Below are positions 25,915 through 34,265 of a stretch of 64,000 bases of DNA, piece by piece; the stretch's first letter is position 1; every line of letters starts with the position of its first letter. The stretch covers positions 1 to 64,000 of the forward strand of contig JBJOFG010000014.1 of assembly GCA_046048875.1 (NCBI GenBank), given 5' to 3'. The notes beneath the pieces were generated by a model. The model searched no databases and had not been told where the DNA came from. It saw nothing but the letters and a program-made list of their open reading frames with translations. A program made the translations under genes and the position numbers. This DNA is from CAIZGX01 sp046048875. Its GTDB lineage: Bacteria > Bacteroidota > Bacteroidia > Flavobacteriales_D > Sanyastnellaceae.

Positions 25915-27705
25915 ATGAAAAGACTTTTACTATTTCTTATGTTATCGTTAAGTGCTTGTGGTTTATTCGCCCAAGCATCATCGGCAACAGCTTTAGCTAT
26001 AACTCCTGGGAACTATTTGTTAAATGCAGTTGGCTATACGCCGATTGCCGCAACTAACCAATGCTTAGTGGCAACCGCATCCCAGGTTACAACAGCGTGC
26101 ACTGCGACAGCGCCTACCGCAGCTTGTTGGTTTAAATTCACGGTACCTGCCGGAACTTTATCCGCTGCTGTAAAGATTGTTGTTGTTCCCACAGGTTTTG
26201 ATGCGTCCATTGATTTTTTCGCGGGCACAGCAGCGGCTCCTATTTACAAGGAATGTGTGAATGCGGGAGGTTCAGGGGTAACTGAAACCTTGAGAACGAC
26301 TTGGGCCAATAATCCTGTAAACCCAGGAACCGAGTATTATTTTAGAGTTGGATCAAGCACAAGTGGAGCTTCTTGTTTTACAGTGAAAGTTGAATATTAT
26401 CCTACTGCGCAGTTACTTACTTCTCCAAATCCTTCGCCAGATGCAGGTTTGGTTGGATATAGAACAAATAATTTTGCGATTAGAAACAATCCATCTATCG
26501 CTGCCCAAAATAATCTTGTTACTTCAACCCGATATCGTTTTGTTGATCAGGCGAATCCAACTGGAGCACCTTGTATTGGAACAACGGGGGCTTCAAATAC
26601 ATCGCAAGCCTATTTGTATAGTTTTCCTTGCATCTGTTACGGTAAAACCTATGATGTATATATAGAGATTCAAATGGACGGAATATGGTGTGGAGAAGGA
26701 CCAGTGCGGACACTCGCCATGGAAGCATATCCGAATAATACCATTAGCAATGCGCCTTGTGCAACACTAACACTTCTAGGTGGTGTTTTGAATTCGACTT
26801 ATTTGGGTTCAACAGCGATTACGGAATGGGAATTTTCATTTGGTGGAACTGTAGTAACTACAGTCCAATCTTCACCGGGAATAACAACATTGAACCTAAA
26901 TAATTCGGCACTTTCTTGTTTGCGTTATAATCGCATTTATTCTGTTCGAATTCGAATGAATTACTGCAATGTTTGGGGACAATGGAGTGCTCCGTATTGC
27001 TTAATAACGGCACCAATTCCATACTTAACTGTTACAGGTGCACCACCGGCTTACGCGAATATTTGTAACACTACAATTTCACCTTATTCGATTGTTTATT
27101 CTCAGTTTACGCAAGGTGCCAATCAATACATCTGGCAAATAGCACAAGTAAATCCTGCTGCGCCACAAACACCGATAGCACCCGCTATTGTCGCCACAAC
27201 CGCAGTTGAAGTTTTAATGTTGAATCAGTTTGCCCTTACGCCAGGTAATTCATATCGAATTGGTGTGAAGCCTAAATTAACAACATGTAACTCGCCACAA
27301 GAAGGAGACTACGGTCAGTTTTGCGTTGTTACCATAGGTTCTGCTTTCGCTCCGAATACACCAAGTTCACTTGAAATGGTAGAAGAGGAAATTCATTCAG
27401 AGAGAAATGCGGCGGATATTATGGAAGTTGATGAGCAAGGAAATGTCGCTGTTATTTCGTTCCAAGGAATAGAAGAGAAAATGGCAACCGTTAGAATTAC
27501 AGATGAACGTGCTTTAGGAAAAGGCATGATTCAGTTGGTGGGAATGAATGGACAAATGCTCTATTCGAAAGACGTATTCATTGAATCTCTTGATCAGTTG
27601 ATTCAACTTCCATTGCCTTCGGATGTTGCATCTGGCTTGTACATGGTTTCATTCAGAACCCAAGGACATACCGTTACAGAGAAGTTTTTCATTCGGGGCG
27701 AATAA
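25915..27705 (+). CDS. T9SS-secreted protein with repeated beta modules
   Basis: The 596-residue protein has a signal peptide ending in GLFAQA; an alternative lipobox (LSAC) is possible. A pre-peptidase-like beta domain (residues about 20-165) is followed by three modules of about 95 residues. Each has an aromatic-rich strand, then a YGKTYDV-like motif and a tryptophan-rich end. These resemble modules in the two cargo proteins at 1-5305. The C-terminus (SGLYMVSFRTQG) is a T9SS type A sorting domain. Start ATG 25915 was chosen because the longer frame opens at a TTG upstream of the -7 element. The last three residues (RGE) lie in a perfect palindrome shared with the convergent gene. Confidence 0.8.
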   Translation: MKRLLLFLMLSLSACGLFAQASSATALAITPGNYLLNAVGYTPIAATNQCLVATASQVTTACTATAPTAACWFKFTVPAGTLSAAVKIVVVPTGFDASIDFFAGTAAAPIYKECVNAGGSGVTETLRTTWANNPVNPGTEYYFRVGSSTSGASCFTVKVEYYPTAQLLTSPNPSPDAGLVGYRTNNFAIRNNPSIAAQNNLVTSTRYRFVDQANPTGAPCIGTTGASNTSQAYLYSFPCICYGKTYDVYIEIQMDGIWCGEGPVRTLAMEAYPNNTISNAPCATLTLLGGVLNSTYLGSTAITEWEFSFGGTVVTTVQSSPGITTLNLNNSALSCLRYNRIYSVRIRMNYCNVWGQWSAPYCLITAPIPYLTVTGAPPAYANICNTTISPYSIVYSQFTQGANQYIWQIAQVNPAAPQTPIAPAIVATTAVEVLMLNQFALTPGNSYRIGVKPKLTTCNSPQEGDYGQFCVVTIGSAFAPNTPSSLEMVEEEIHSERNAADIMEVDEQGNVAVISFQGIEEKMATVRITDERALGKGMIQLVGMNGQMLYSKDVFIESLDQLIQLPLPSDVASGLYMVSFRTQGHTVTEKFFIRGE

Positions 27706-27716
27706 TTATTCGCCCC
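27695..27716. terminator. Perfect palindrome across two convergent stop codons
   Basis: GGGGCGAATAA (27695-27705) is followed directly by its reverse complement. The centre lies exactly between the TAA of the plus-strand gene and the TAA of mlaF. It can fold into an 8-9 bp stem on either transcript. Long T tracts are missing, so an end-protecting or weak bidirectional terminator role is inferred. Confidence 0.6.
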
Positions 27717-28467
27717 TAAGGTTTTCCTTAATCTCTTGCATAAACTCTGATGCAAAGACGAAGTTGTTGAGTAGTGTATTTTCAGACTTCAATAAGTCGT
27801 GTTTGTCGCCTTGCCATTCCACTCTTCCTCCACTGATGAAATTAATTCTGTCGCCAATTTCCATAACAGAATTCATATCGTGACTAACTACGATGGTGGT
27901 TGAACCTAAATCGTAAGTGATGGTGCGAATAAGATTATCTATGACAATAGATGTTTCTGGGTCGAGACCGGAATTTGGTTCATCGACAAACAAAAACTTT
28001 GGATTCATGATAATGGCACGAGCAATCCCGGTGCGTTTTTTCATTCCACCAGAAAGCTCCGCGGGATAAAGATTATTCTTTCCAACCAAATTCACGCGCT
28101 CGAGACATTCGTTCACGCGCTTGAGTTTATCGGCTTTGCTCAAGTTGCTGTACATTGTTAAAGGAAACATTACGTTTTCTTCAACTGTCATGGAATCGAA
28201 TAAAGCGGCTCCTTGAAACAGCATGCCAACTTCCTGACGTATAGCTTTATGCTGATCTTCGTCCATGTTTAGGAAGTCTACTCCGTCGTATAGAATACTT
28301 CCTGTATTGGGTTCAAGAAGACCAACCATGCACTTCAAGAGAACACTCTTCCCTTGTCCACTTCGTCCGATGATGAAATTTACTTTTCCCGGAAGGAAGT
28401 CGATGGCAATGTCTGACAACACTTGCACCTCTCTGAATGCTTTCGATAAGTTTTGAACCTGAATCAC
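27706..28467 (-). CDS. mlaF: MlaF-type ABC transporter ATP-binding protein
   Basis: The 253-residue ATPase has Walker A GRSGQGKS, a Q-loop MLFQGAALF, signature LSGGMKKR, Walker B FLFVDEPNSGLD and switch histidine VVSHD. The GMKKR signature and pairing with an MlaE permease place it in the phospholipid transport (Mla/MCE) family that keeps outer-membrane lipid asymmetry. It starts with GTG in a GTGA overlap with the permease. No MlaD/MCE gene is adjacent. Confidence 0.92.
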   Translation of the reverse strand: MIQVQNLSKAFREVQVLSDIAIDFLPGKVNFIIGRSGQGKSVLLKCMVGLLEPNTGSILYDGVDFLNMDEDQHKAIRQEVGMLFQGAALFDSMTVEENVMFPLTMYSNLSKADKLKRVNECLERVNLVGKNNLYPAELSGGMKKRTGIARAIIMNPKFLFVDEPNSGLDPETSIVIDNLIRTITYDLGSTTIVVSHDMNSVMEIGDRINFISGGRVEWQGDKHDLLKSENTLLNNFVFASEFMQEIKENLRGE

Positions 28468-29207
28468 AACAGCAAAATTTGAGTGAGCAAATAATTCGCA
28501 ACCATTACGGCGACCATGCTATAAACTACGCCTTTGGTACTTGACTTTCCAACTTCTAAAGCCCCACCACTTGCGTAATAGCCATGGTAAGCGGGAATAG
28601 TAGAAAGAATAAAGGCGAAGAAAATAGTTTTAATGATGGAGTATACAATTCCGTAACTGTCGAAATCGTATTGTATGCCGTAGACAAAATCGTTCAGCGA
28701 GACGGCTTTACTCATGGTGCCAACAATAGCTCCGGAACAAATTCCAACGCTCATGGCCATGAGAACGAGAAACGGAAACATAATGGTTGAAGCAATGAGT
28801 TTCGGAAGAATTAAGTAACTCGCCGAGTTTACTCCCATGATGTCGAGCGCGTCAATTTGCTCAGAAATCCGCATGGTGCCTATTTCTGAAGCAATGTTAC
28901 TTCCGACTTTTCCGGCCAATACAAGGGCTACAATGGTCGAAGAAAACTCATAAATCATTGTTTGTCTTGTGGTGTATCCGACAGTCCATTTTGGGATCCA
29001 TCCGCTCTCAATGTTTGCTGCTGTTTGTAAGGTTACTACCGCACCCATGAAAAAGGAAAGTAAGGCTACAATGCCAACCGACTGAACACCAATTTTAATC
29101 ATTTCATCAGTGATTAACGGACCGTATACTTTCTTTTTTTCAGCGCGCGAAAACACTTTGCGCATGAGCAAAAAGTAACGTCCGAAATTTCCTAAGATTC
29201 CTGTCAT
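28464..29207 (-). CDS. mlaE: MlaE-type ABC transporter permease
   Basis: The 247-residue permease has five or six membrane helices and family motifs FFMGAVVTLQTA and GKVGSNIASEIGTM. It is the first gene of the minus-strand mlaE-mlaF pair. A possible -7 element (TACCTTCG) lies about 15 bases upstream of the ATG. Confidence 0.92.
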   Translation of the reverse strand: MTGILGNFGRYFLLMRKVFSRAEKKKVYGPLITDEMIKIGVQSVGIVALLSFFMGAVVTLQTAANIESGWIPKWTVGYTTRQTMIYEFSSTIVALVLAGKVGSNIASEIGTMRISEQIDALDIMGVNSASYLILPKLIASTIMFPFLVLMAMSVGICSGAIVGTMSKAVSLNDFVYGIQYDFDSYGIVYSIIKTIFFAFILSTIPAYHGYYASGGALEVGKSSTKGVVYSMVAVMVANYLLTQILLL

Positions 29208-29290
29208 GATTAAAACTTAGGCCGAAGGTAGTTTATTTTTTTTGAGTGTAATAATTTTTCAACGCATAGCCAATCTTCCGTGATATTCTG

Positions 29291-29298
29291 TATTTTCG
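29291..29298 (+). promoter_or_regulatory. -7 element (TATTTTCG), 4 nt from start codon
   Basis: It differs from TAnnTTTG by one base and is separated by only four bases from the ATG at 29303, which predicts a leaderless mRNA for the small lipoprotein and the following gene. Confidence 0.42.
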
Positions 29299-29302
29299 AG
29301 GC

Positions 29303-29425
29303 ATGAAGAAATTATTCTATTTGTTCGTTGCAGCGATTTTAGTTGTTGGTGTGGCTTCATGCAACAACCCTAAAAGAGCCATGAAGCGTGCACACAAAAA
29401 TTGCAATTGCCCAACTTGGGATTAA
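29303..29425 (+). CDS. Very small lipoprotein (40 residues)
   Basis: The frame encodes MKKLFYLF, a hydrophobic stretch, the lipobox GVASC and a mature part of only about 21 residues that is basic and ends in NCNCPTWD. The combination of lipobox, promoter and position 12 bases before the SprT-like gene makes it a real gene. The function is unknown; the CxC-P ending might bind metal, which is speculation. Confidence 0.72.
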   Translation: MKKLFYLFVAAILVVGVASCNNPKRAMKRAHKNCNCPTWD

Positions 29426-29437
29426 GGATATTGAGGC

Positions 29438-30058
29438 ATGGCTAAATCCAATGATTTAGAAACTGCTTTAACTCCATTTTTACCCGGTGGTTCAGTAGTG
29501 AAGGTGTGTGAAATGTTGCGGGCTTATCCGCATGATTTGGTCATTACCAAAGGCCGAAGTACCAAGCATGGCGATTTTCGATACGCGCCAGGAGAACGCT
29601 ACAAGATTACGGTCAATCACAATTTGAATCGCTACGCTTTTCTGATTACGCTTATGCATGAATTGGCGCACTTGATTTGTCATGTGCGTCATGGGCATTT
29701 TGTAAAACCGCATGGTGCTGAATGGAAGCAATGCTTCAAAGAGACACTTGCGCCATTTGTAAACGTGAATTTGTTTCCACTGGATTTAGAGAAGGCCATC
29801 CAACGCTATTTAAGCAACCCAGCGGCTGCGACTTGCAGCGATGTTGACTTGTCGAAGACCTTAGCGCTGTATGACCGCTCAAGTCATGAAAACATAATCA
29901 TGGTCGATGATCTTCCGGATGGTTCGAAGTTTTTATATGGAAAAGACAAGCGCGAGTTCGTTCGCTTGAATAAGCGCAGACAGCGCATTTTATGCAAGGA
30001 AGTGAAAACGGGAAGTGACTATTTGTTTTCGCCACTCACCAAAATCTGGAAGCTCTAA
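29438..30058 (+). CDS. SprT-like zinc metalloprotease domain protein
   Basis: The 206-residue cytoplasmic protein carries HELAH at residues 74-78, the zinc-binding HExxH motif, and a downstream histidine in KPHGAEWK near residue 93, as in SprT/Spartan-like families. The C-terminal region (about 150-206) lacks the paired cysteines of SprT zinc ribbons but has a conserved basic stretch (FVRLNKRRQRILCKEV). The family is common in Bacteroidota and its function is unknown. It is probably cotranscribed with the small lipoprotein. Confidence 0.85.
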   Translation: MAKSNDLETALTPFLPGGSVVKVCEMLRAYPHDLVITKGRSTKHGDFRYAPGERYKITVNHNLNRYAFLITLMHELAHLICHVRHGHFVKPHGAEWKQCFKETLAPFVNVNLFPLDLEKAIQRYLSNPAAATCSDVDLSKTLALYDRSSHENIIMVDDLPDGSKFLYGKDKREFVRLNKRRQRILCKEVKTGSDYLFSPLTKIWKL

Positions 30059-31231
30059 TTAAGCTTTCTTTCTTCGCTGAATTTCTTTTTCGATCAAGGA
30101 TAACTCACGACCGGTTTGTCCCTTCACAGAAGTATTCTCTTGTGCTCTGCGCAACAGATATGGCATGACCTCTTTGATGGGGCCATAGGGAAGGTATTTC
30201 GCGACATTGTATTTCGCGTGACTGAGGTTGTAGCTAATGTGATCGCTCATGCCGAACAATTGCGCGAAGTAGATGCGTTTGTCGTTGCTAGCAATTCCAC
30301 GCGCATTCATTTTTTCGACCAACAGTGCAGAGCTTTCTTCGTTATGTGAACCGCAGCAAATAGCAATGTCTTCAACATGATCTAAGCAATAGTCTATTGC
30401 TAAATTGAAATCACGATCTGTACTTTCTTTGTTTGGCTGAATGGGATCTACGTAATTCATTTCAGCCGCGCGCTTCCGCTCCTTCTCCATGTAGGCACCA
30501 CGTACCAATTTCACAGCCGTCTTCGCCCCATTTTCTTTCATGCGATTGTGCAAGGCTTTCAAGTATGTCAATCGATCGTGTCTGTACAATTGAACCGTAT
30601 TGTAAACAATGAAGTTTTTTTGGTTGAATTGAATCATCATGTTCTCAGTAAGATCATCAATCGCATCTTGAATCCAGGAGTCTTCCGCATCAATGAACAA
30701 CGAAACATTTTTCTTGTGCGCATGCTCGCAAATGCTAAACACACGTCCTACCGCACGCTCCCATTCCGCTTCTTCACTTGCAGAAAGGGCTTGCTTTGCA
30801 TTCACTTTTTCCAACAACGAAAATCGGCAAATACCTGTTACTTTGAAGACACTGAAAGGAATGTCATTGTTATTCTCGGCAGCATCAATGGTACGTTTGA
30901 TTTCTTCCGCTGTGAAGTCAAAGTCCTTTTCGTTTTCTTTTCCTTCAACACTGTAATCGAGAATGGAACCAATGCCACTTTTGGCGAGGTGGTGAGCTGC
31001 TTTTTTACTTTCCGAAATGTTTACACCGCCACAAAACTGAGAGAAAATATTTTTCTTAATGGCCCAACCGATGGGAATTCCCATTCCAACAGCAAGATTG
31101 GTTAAAGCGCCACCAACCTTAACTAAGGTGGGAGAAGCAATTAGCTTGAATAGCCAATACGAGCGCTTCAGCTGGCCGTTGTTTTTATGTTGAAACGCTA
31201 CCGCGGTATTTTCAAAATTTACATTGCTCAT
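30059..31231 (-). CDS. Proline dehydrogenase
   Basis: This is a monofunctional FAD-dependent proline dehydrogenase of 390 residues. It oxidises proline to pyrroline-5-carboxylate. The TIM-barrel segments KLVRGAYMEKER, DAEDSW and CCGSHNEES are present. There is no aldehyde dehydrogenase domain. The start ATG at 31231 matches the family; the open frame extends further but that would cross the -7 promoter element. Confidence 0.9.
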   Translation of the reverse strand: MSNVNFENTAVAFQHKNNGQLKRSYWLFKLIASPTLVKVGGALTNLAVGMGIPIGWAIKKNIFSQFCGGVNISESKKAAHHLAKSGIGSILDYSVEGKENEKDFDFTAEEIKRTIDAAENNNDIPFSVFKVTGICRFSLLEKVNAKQALSASEEAEWERAVGRVFSICEHAHKKNVSLFIDAEDSWIQDAIDDLTENMMIQFNQKNFIVYNTVQLYRHDRLTYLKALHNRMKENGAKTAVKLVRGAYMEKERKRAAEMNYVDPIQPNKESTDRDFNLAIDYCLDHVEDIAICCGSHNEESSALLVEKMNARGIASNDKRIYFAQLFGMSDHISYNLSHAKYNVAKYLPYGPIKEVMPYLLRRAQENTSVKGQTGRELSLIEKEIQRRKKA

Positions 31232-31236
31232 TGCTG

Positions 31237-31244
31237 CAAAGATA
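31237..31244 (-). promoter_or_regulatory. -7 element (TATCTTTG), 5 nt from proline dehydrogenase start
   Basis: On the minus strand TATCTTTG matches TAnnTTTG exactly and ends five bases before the ATG, predicting a leaderless transcript. It is divergent from the M20 dipeptidase promoter region (TATCTTTC at 31289-31296, plus strand). Confidence 0.48.
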
Positions 31245-31314
31245 TCTGTGTTCTGTGGTTTTTCATTCTGTTTTATTCTGTTCCATCGTATCTTTCGGCC
31301 ACAAATTAAATGAC

Positions 31315-32694
31315 ATGAAAGCAGCACAAGATTTTATCAACGAAAATAAAGATCGTTTCTTGAACGAGTTGTTCGAATTACTTCGTATTCCTAGTATTAG
31401 TGCCGATATGGCCTATAAGGAAGAAGTAGCGAAATGCGCAGATTTGGTAGCGAAGCACCTTCGTGATGCAGGCGCAGATAATGTGGAAGTGTGTGTGACA
31501 GAAGGTCACCCAATTGTATACGGAGAGAAATTAATTGACCCAAGCAAGCCAACGGTTTTGGTATACGGACATTACGATGTTCAGCCTGCTGATCCGATTG
31601 AATTGTGGCACACACCTCCGTTTGAACCAACCATTAAGAAAACAGAAATTCACCCAGAAGGCGCCATTTTCGCTCGCGGTTCTTGTGATGATAAAGGTCA
31701 GATGTTCATGCACGTGAAGGCATTCGAAGCGATGTGGAAAACGAATTCACTTCCATGTAATGTCAAGTTCATGATCGAAGGTGAAGAAGAAGCTGGTTCA
31801 ACCAACTTAGGTCCATTCTGTATTGCGAATAAAGAAAGATTGAAGGCAGACGTTGTATTGATTTCAGACACTAGTGTTTTGGCGAATGATATACCAAGTA
31901 TCGACTGCGGATTAAGAGGTTTGAGTTATGTTGAAGTTGAAGTGACAGGAGCGAATCGCGATCTACACAGTGGTGTATACGGAGGTGCGGTTGCGAATCC
32001 GATTAACGTTCTTGCGAAGATGATTGCATCGCTTCACGATGAAAATAATCATGTAACCATTCCAGGATTTTACGACAGCGTACAAGAATTGTCAGAAGCT
32101 GAGCGCGCAGCATTAAATGCGGCGCCATTCGACGAAGAAGCTTATAAGAAGGACTTGGATATTGACGCGGTATACGGAGAAAAAGGCTATACAACCATTG
32201 AGCGCACTGGTGTTCGTCCAACCTTGGATTGCAACGGTATTTGGGGTGGATACATTGGAGAAGGTTCAAAGACCGTTCTTCCGTCAAAGGCTTTCGCTAA
32301 AATCTCTATGCGTTTGGTACCACATCAAACCACCGATCAGATTACTGAAATGTTTGCCAATCACTTTAAGTCTATTGCGCCGGCAGGTGTTCGTGTTGAA
32401 GTGCGTCCACACCACGGTGGAGAGCCTGTTGTTACACCAACAGACAGTAAAGCCTACATTGCGGCATCTGATGCAATGGAGAAAACTTACGGAAAAAAGC
32501 CTGTTCCAACACGCGGTGGTGGGTCTATTCCTATTGTTGCGATGTTCGAATCTGAATTGAATTTGAAATCAGTTTTAATGGGATTTGGTTTAGATACAGA
32601 TGCGCTGCATTCACCAAATGAGCACTACGGATTATTCAATTACTATAAGGGAATTGAAACCATTCCATACTTCTTCGATAATTTCTCGAAGTAA
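31315..32694 (+). CDS. M20 family dipeptidase
   Basis: The 459-residue zinc peptidase has the M20 motifs in order: GHYDVQP (first zinc histidine), RGSCDDKGQ (bridging aspartate), GEEEAGS (catalytic glutamate pair), and a dimerisation domain in the middle. It probably hydrolyses dipeptides in the cytoplasm. The start is ATG 31315 after a candidate promoter; the open frame begins earlier but that stretch is not conserved-looking. Confidence 0.92.
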   Translation: MKAAQDFINENKDRFLNELFELLRIPSISADMAYKEEVAKCADLVAKHLRDAGADNVEVCVTEGHPIVYGEKLIDPSKPTVLVYGHYDVQPADPIELWHTPPFEPTIKKTEIHPEGAIFARGSCDDKGQMFMHVKAFEAMWKTNSLPCNVKFMIEGEEEAGSTNLGPFCIANKERLKADVVLISDTSVLANDIPSIDCGLRGLSYVEVEVTGANRDLHSGVYGGAVANPINVLAKMIASLHDENNHVTIPGFYDSVQELSEAERAALNAAPFDEEAYKKDLDIDAVYGEKGYTTIERTGVRPTLDCNGIWGGYIGEGSKTVLPSKAFAKISMRLVPHQTTDQITEMFANHFKSIAPAGVRVEVRPHHGGEPVVTPTDSKAYIAASDAMEKTYGKKPVPTRGGGSIPIVAMFESELNLKSVLMGFGLDTDALHSPNEHYGLFNYYKGIETIPYFFDNFSK

Positions 32695-32731
32695 TTTTCG
32701 TTTGGGTTGAAATGTTAAAAGGGAGAGAAGT

Positions 32732-33214
32732 ATGAGCAAAAGAATAATTTCAATTCAATGGCTATTAATCTTTTTCATGGCGTTCACTTTTACCTCTTGT
32801 GAAATCTACAAGGATGTAAAAGTGAAACGCGTGGAAGATCTTGATTTATATGAGTTAACGAATAGTAATGTAAGTGCAGTGTTACGTATTGGATTGGAAA
32901 ATCCCAATCCTTACAAGATTACTTTATTCGGATCTGATTTGGAACTGCGCATCGATGGCAATGTTGCTGGGTCACTGACTTTGGCTCAACCCGTTGTGCT
33001 GGCGCCGAAATCTTCAGAAGTGTACGATGTAAAGGTGTACACGAATATTACCGATGTTGAAGGCTTATTAGGCAACGCATTGAGCCTTATGTTCAAAGAT
33101 GAAATAGAGCTTCAAGCGTCGGGTTATGTTGAAGCAAAAGGTTTGGGCATTAAGAAAAAAGTTCCGCTGTCGTTTACGAAACCGATAAGCAAAAAGGCCT
33201 TCAAGTTAAATTAG
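32732..33214 (+). CDS. LEA type 2 family lipoprotein
   Basis: The 160-residue protein has a signal sequence with lipobox FTSC. An immunoglobulin-like LEA-2 domain follows, with the typical GLENPNPYKITL motif. Such proteins are found in the periplasm or outer membrane with unknown roles. A purine-rich stretch (AAAAGGGAGAG) precedes the ATG and may act as a ribosome site, which is unusual in this window. The end overlaps the convergent HAD gene by nine bases. Confidence 0.85.
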   Translation: MSKRIISIQWLLIFFMAFTFTSCEIYKDVKVKRVEDLDLYELTNSNVSAVLRIGLENPNPYKITLFGSDLELRIDGNVAGSLTLAQPVVLAPKSSEVYDVKVYTNITDVEGLLGNALSLMFKDEIELQASGYVEAKGLGIKKKVPLSFTKPISKKAFKLN

Positions 33215-33826
33215 AGGGGCTATTAATTCAGCAGGAGTTTGATGCGGTAGAAGGTGTAACCCTTTTAATCCAGCCTTGATTGAGCCTTCTACATGTTGAA
33301 TGGAATCATCAATAAAGATTGTTTTTTCCGGTGTTAGTCTGTGTCTTCTACAAATTTCCAAGAACGATTCAGGGTCGGGTTTACGCATGCCTAGTACATT
33401 GCTGTAGTGAACAAATTCAAAAGCTGATTTAAATTTTTCAAGACCGTATGATTCATCAACCATTTTCTCGAAAACTTCAACATGCAGTTGATTGGTATTG
33501 CTGAAAAGAAAGGTTCTTAAACCTTTTTCTTTCAGTGAGAAAATGTAGTCAACTCGTTCAGGAATCAGGTGAAGTAAAATACAATTCCAGGCATTCTCTA
33601 GTTCAGCACGAGAGGCATGGGGAAGTTGTTTAGAAATCCAATCGTAAAAAGCTTCACCGGGAACCTTCCCGGTTTCTAATAAATCGAAAATTTCGTTTTG
33701 CTGCGCTTGAGAATAAGCTTTAGCGAAAGAGTCCATGCCTAGAGCTTCGAAAGCTCTAACGGGTGCGTTATAATCAATTTCAAATAAAACACCTCCAAAA
33801 TCAAATATCACTGCTTCATACTTCAT
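33206..33826 (-). CDS. HAD family hydrolase (YihX-like)
   Basis: The 206-residue protein has motif I IFDFGGVLF with the nucleophile aspartate, motif II FLFSNTN, a lysine in GMRKPDPESF and motif IV IFIDDS. The FGG form of motif I is typical of the YihX/epoxide-hydrolase-like HAD group (phosphatases for small sugars or similar). ATG 33826 was chosen by homology; the longer frame would overlap the upstream regulator. Confidence 0.87.
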   Translation of the reverse strand: MKYEAVIFDFGGVLFEIDYNAPVRAFEALGMDSFAKAYSQAQQNEIFDLLETGKVPGEAFYDWISKQLPHASRAELENAWNCILLHLIPERVDYIFSLKEKGLRTFLFSNTNQLHVEVFEKMVDESYGLEKFKSAFEFVHYSNVLGMRKPDPESFLEICRRHRLTPEKTIFIDDSIQHVEGSIKAGLKGLHLLPHQTPAELIAPLI

Positions 33827-33845
33827 GAAGCCAAAGGTAAGAAGA

Positions 33846-34202
33846 TTAGAATTCAGGAATTTTCTCTCCTGTTTTAGCTTCGAACAAAGCGCGAAGAAGG
33901 GCATACTTCTCGCGAAGGTCTGTCAACTCCTTTTTCACTGCTACGATATCATTCTCAAGGCTTTCTGCACGCAATTCATTTGCCTCTTCTAAAGAAGATC
34001 CACTTGAAAGAATTTTCGAATAGAGTGAAAAGAAATCGGTGTCTAAAGCCTTCGATAAATCGAAAAGTAATTTAGAGTCAACAGAATCTCTTCTGTAGAT
34101 TCCGTATACGTTTTGCTTAGAGGTGTTGATGATCTTAGCCAATTCGGTTGGACCAAGACGCAAATCTTTTGCTCTGTTTTTAATACGTTCTCCGATGCGC
34201 AT
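33846..34202 (-). CDS. XRE-type HTH protein with coiled-coil tail
   Basis: The 118-residue protein has an N-terminal helix-turn-helix (residues about 5-60; GPTELAKIINTSKQNVYGIYR) and a heptad-patterned coiled coil (about 75-108). It resembles small XRE-like regulators that dimerise through the tail. Targets are unknown. It is upstream of the HAD gene on the same strand, 19 bases apart. Confidence 0.78.
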   Translation of the reverse strand: MRIGERIKNRAKDLRLGPTELAKIINTSKQNVYGIYRRDSVDSKLLFDLSKALDTDFFSLYSKILSSGSSLEEANELRAESLENDIVAVKKELTDLREKYALLRALFEAKTGEKIPEF

Positions 34203-34265
34203 AGTTAGGTTTGATTGGAATCCCAAAACAAAAACAAAATGACCACAAGGAATCTAAATGAAGTG

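Noticed and set aside
29208..29302. Possible small RNA in the gap between mlaE and the small lipoprotein
   Set aside because: No hairpin or terminator; the gap is explained by two divergent promoters.
30548..31105. Plus-strand frame of 185 codons inside proline dehydrogenase
   Set aside because: Antisense shadow of a conserved enzyme with no recognisable domain.
32117..32560. Plus-strand alternative frame inside the M20 dipeptidase
   Set aside because: Out-of-frame overlap with a conserved enzyme; no protein features.
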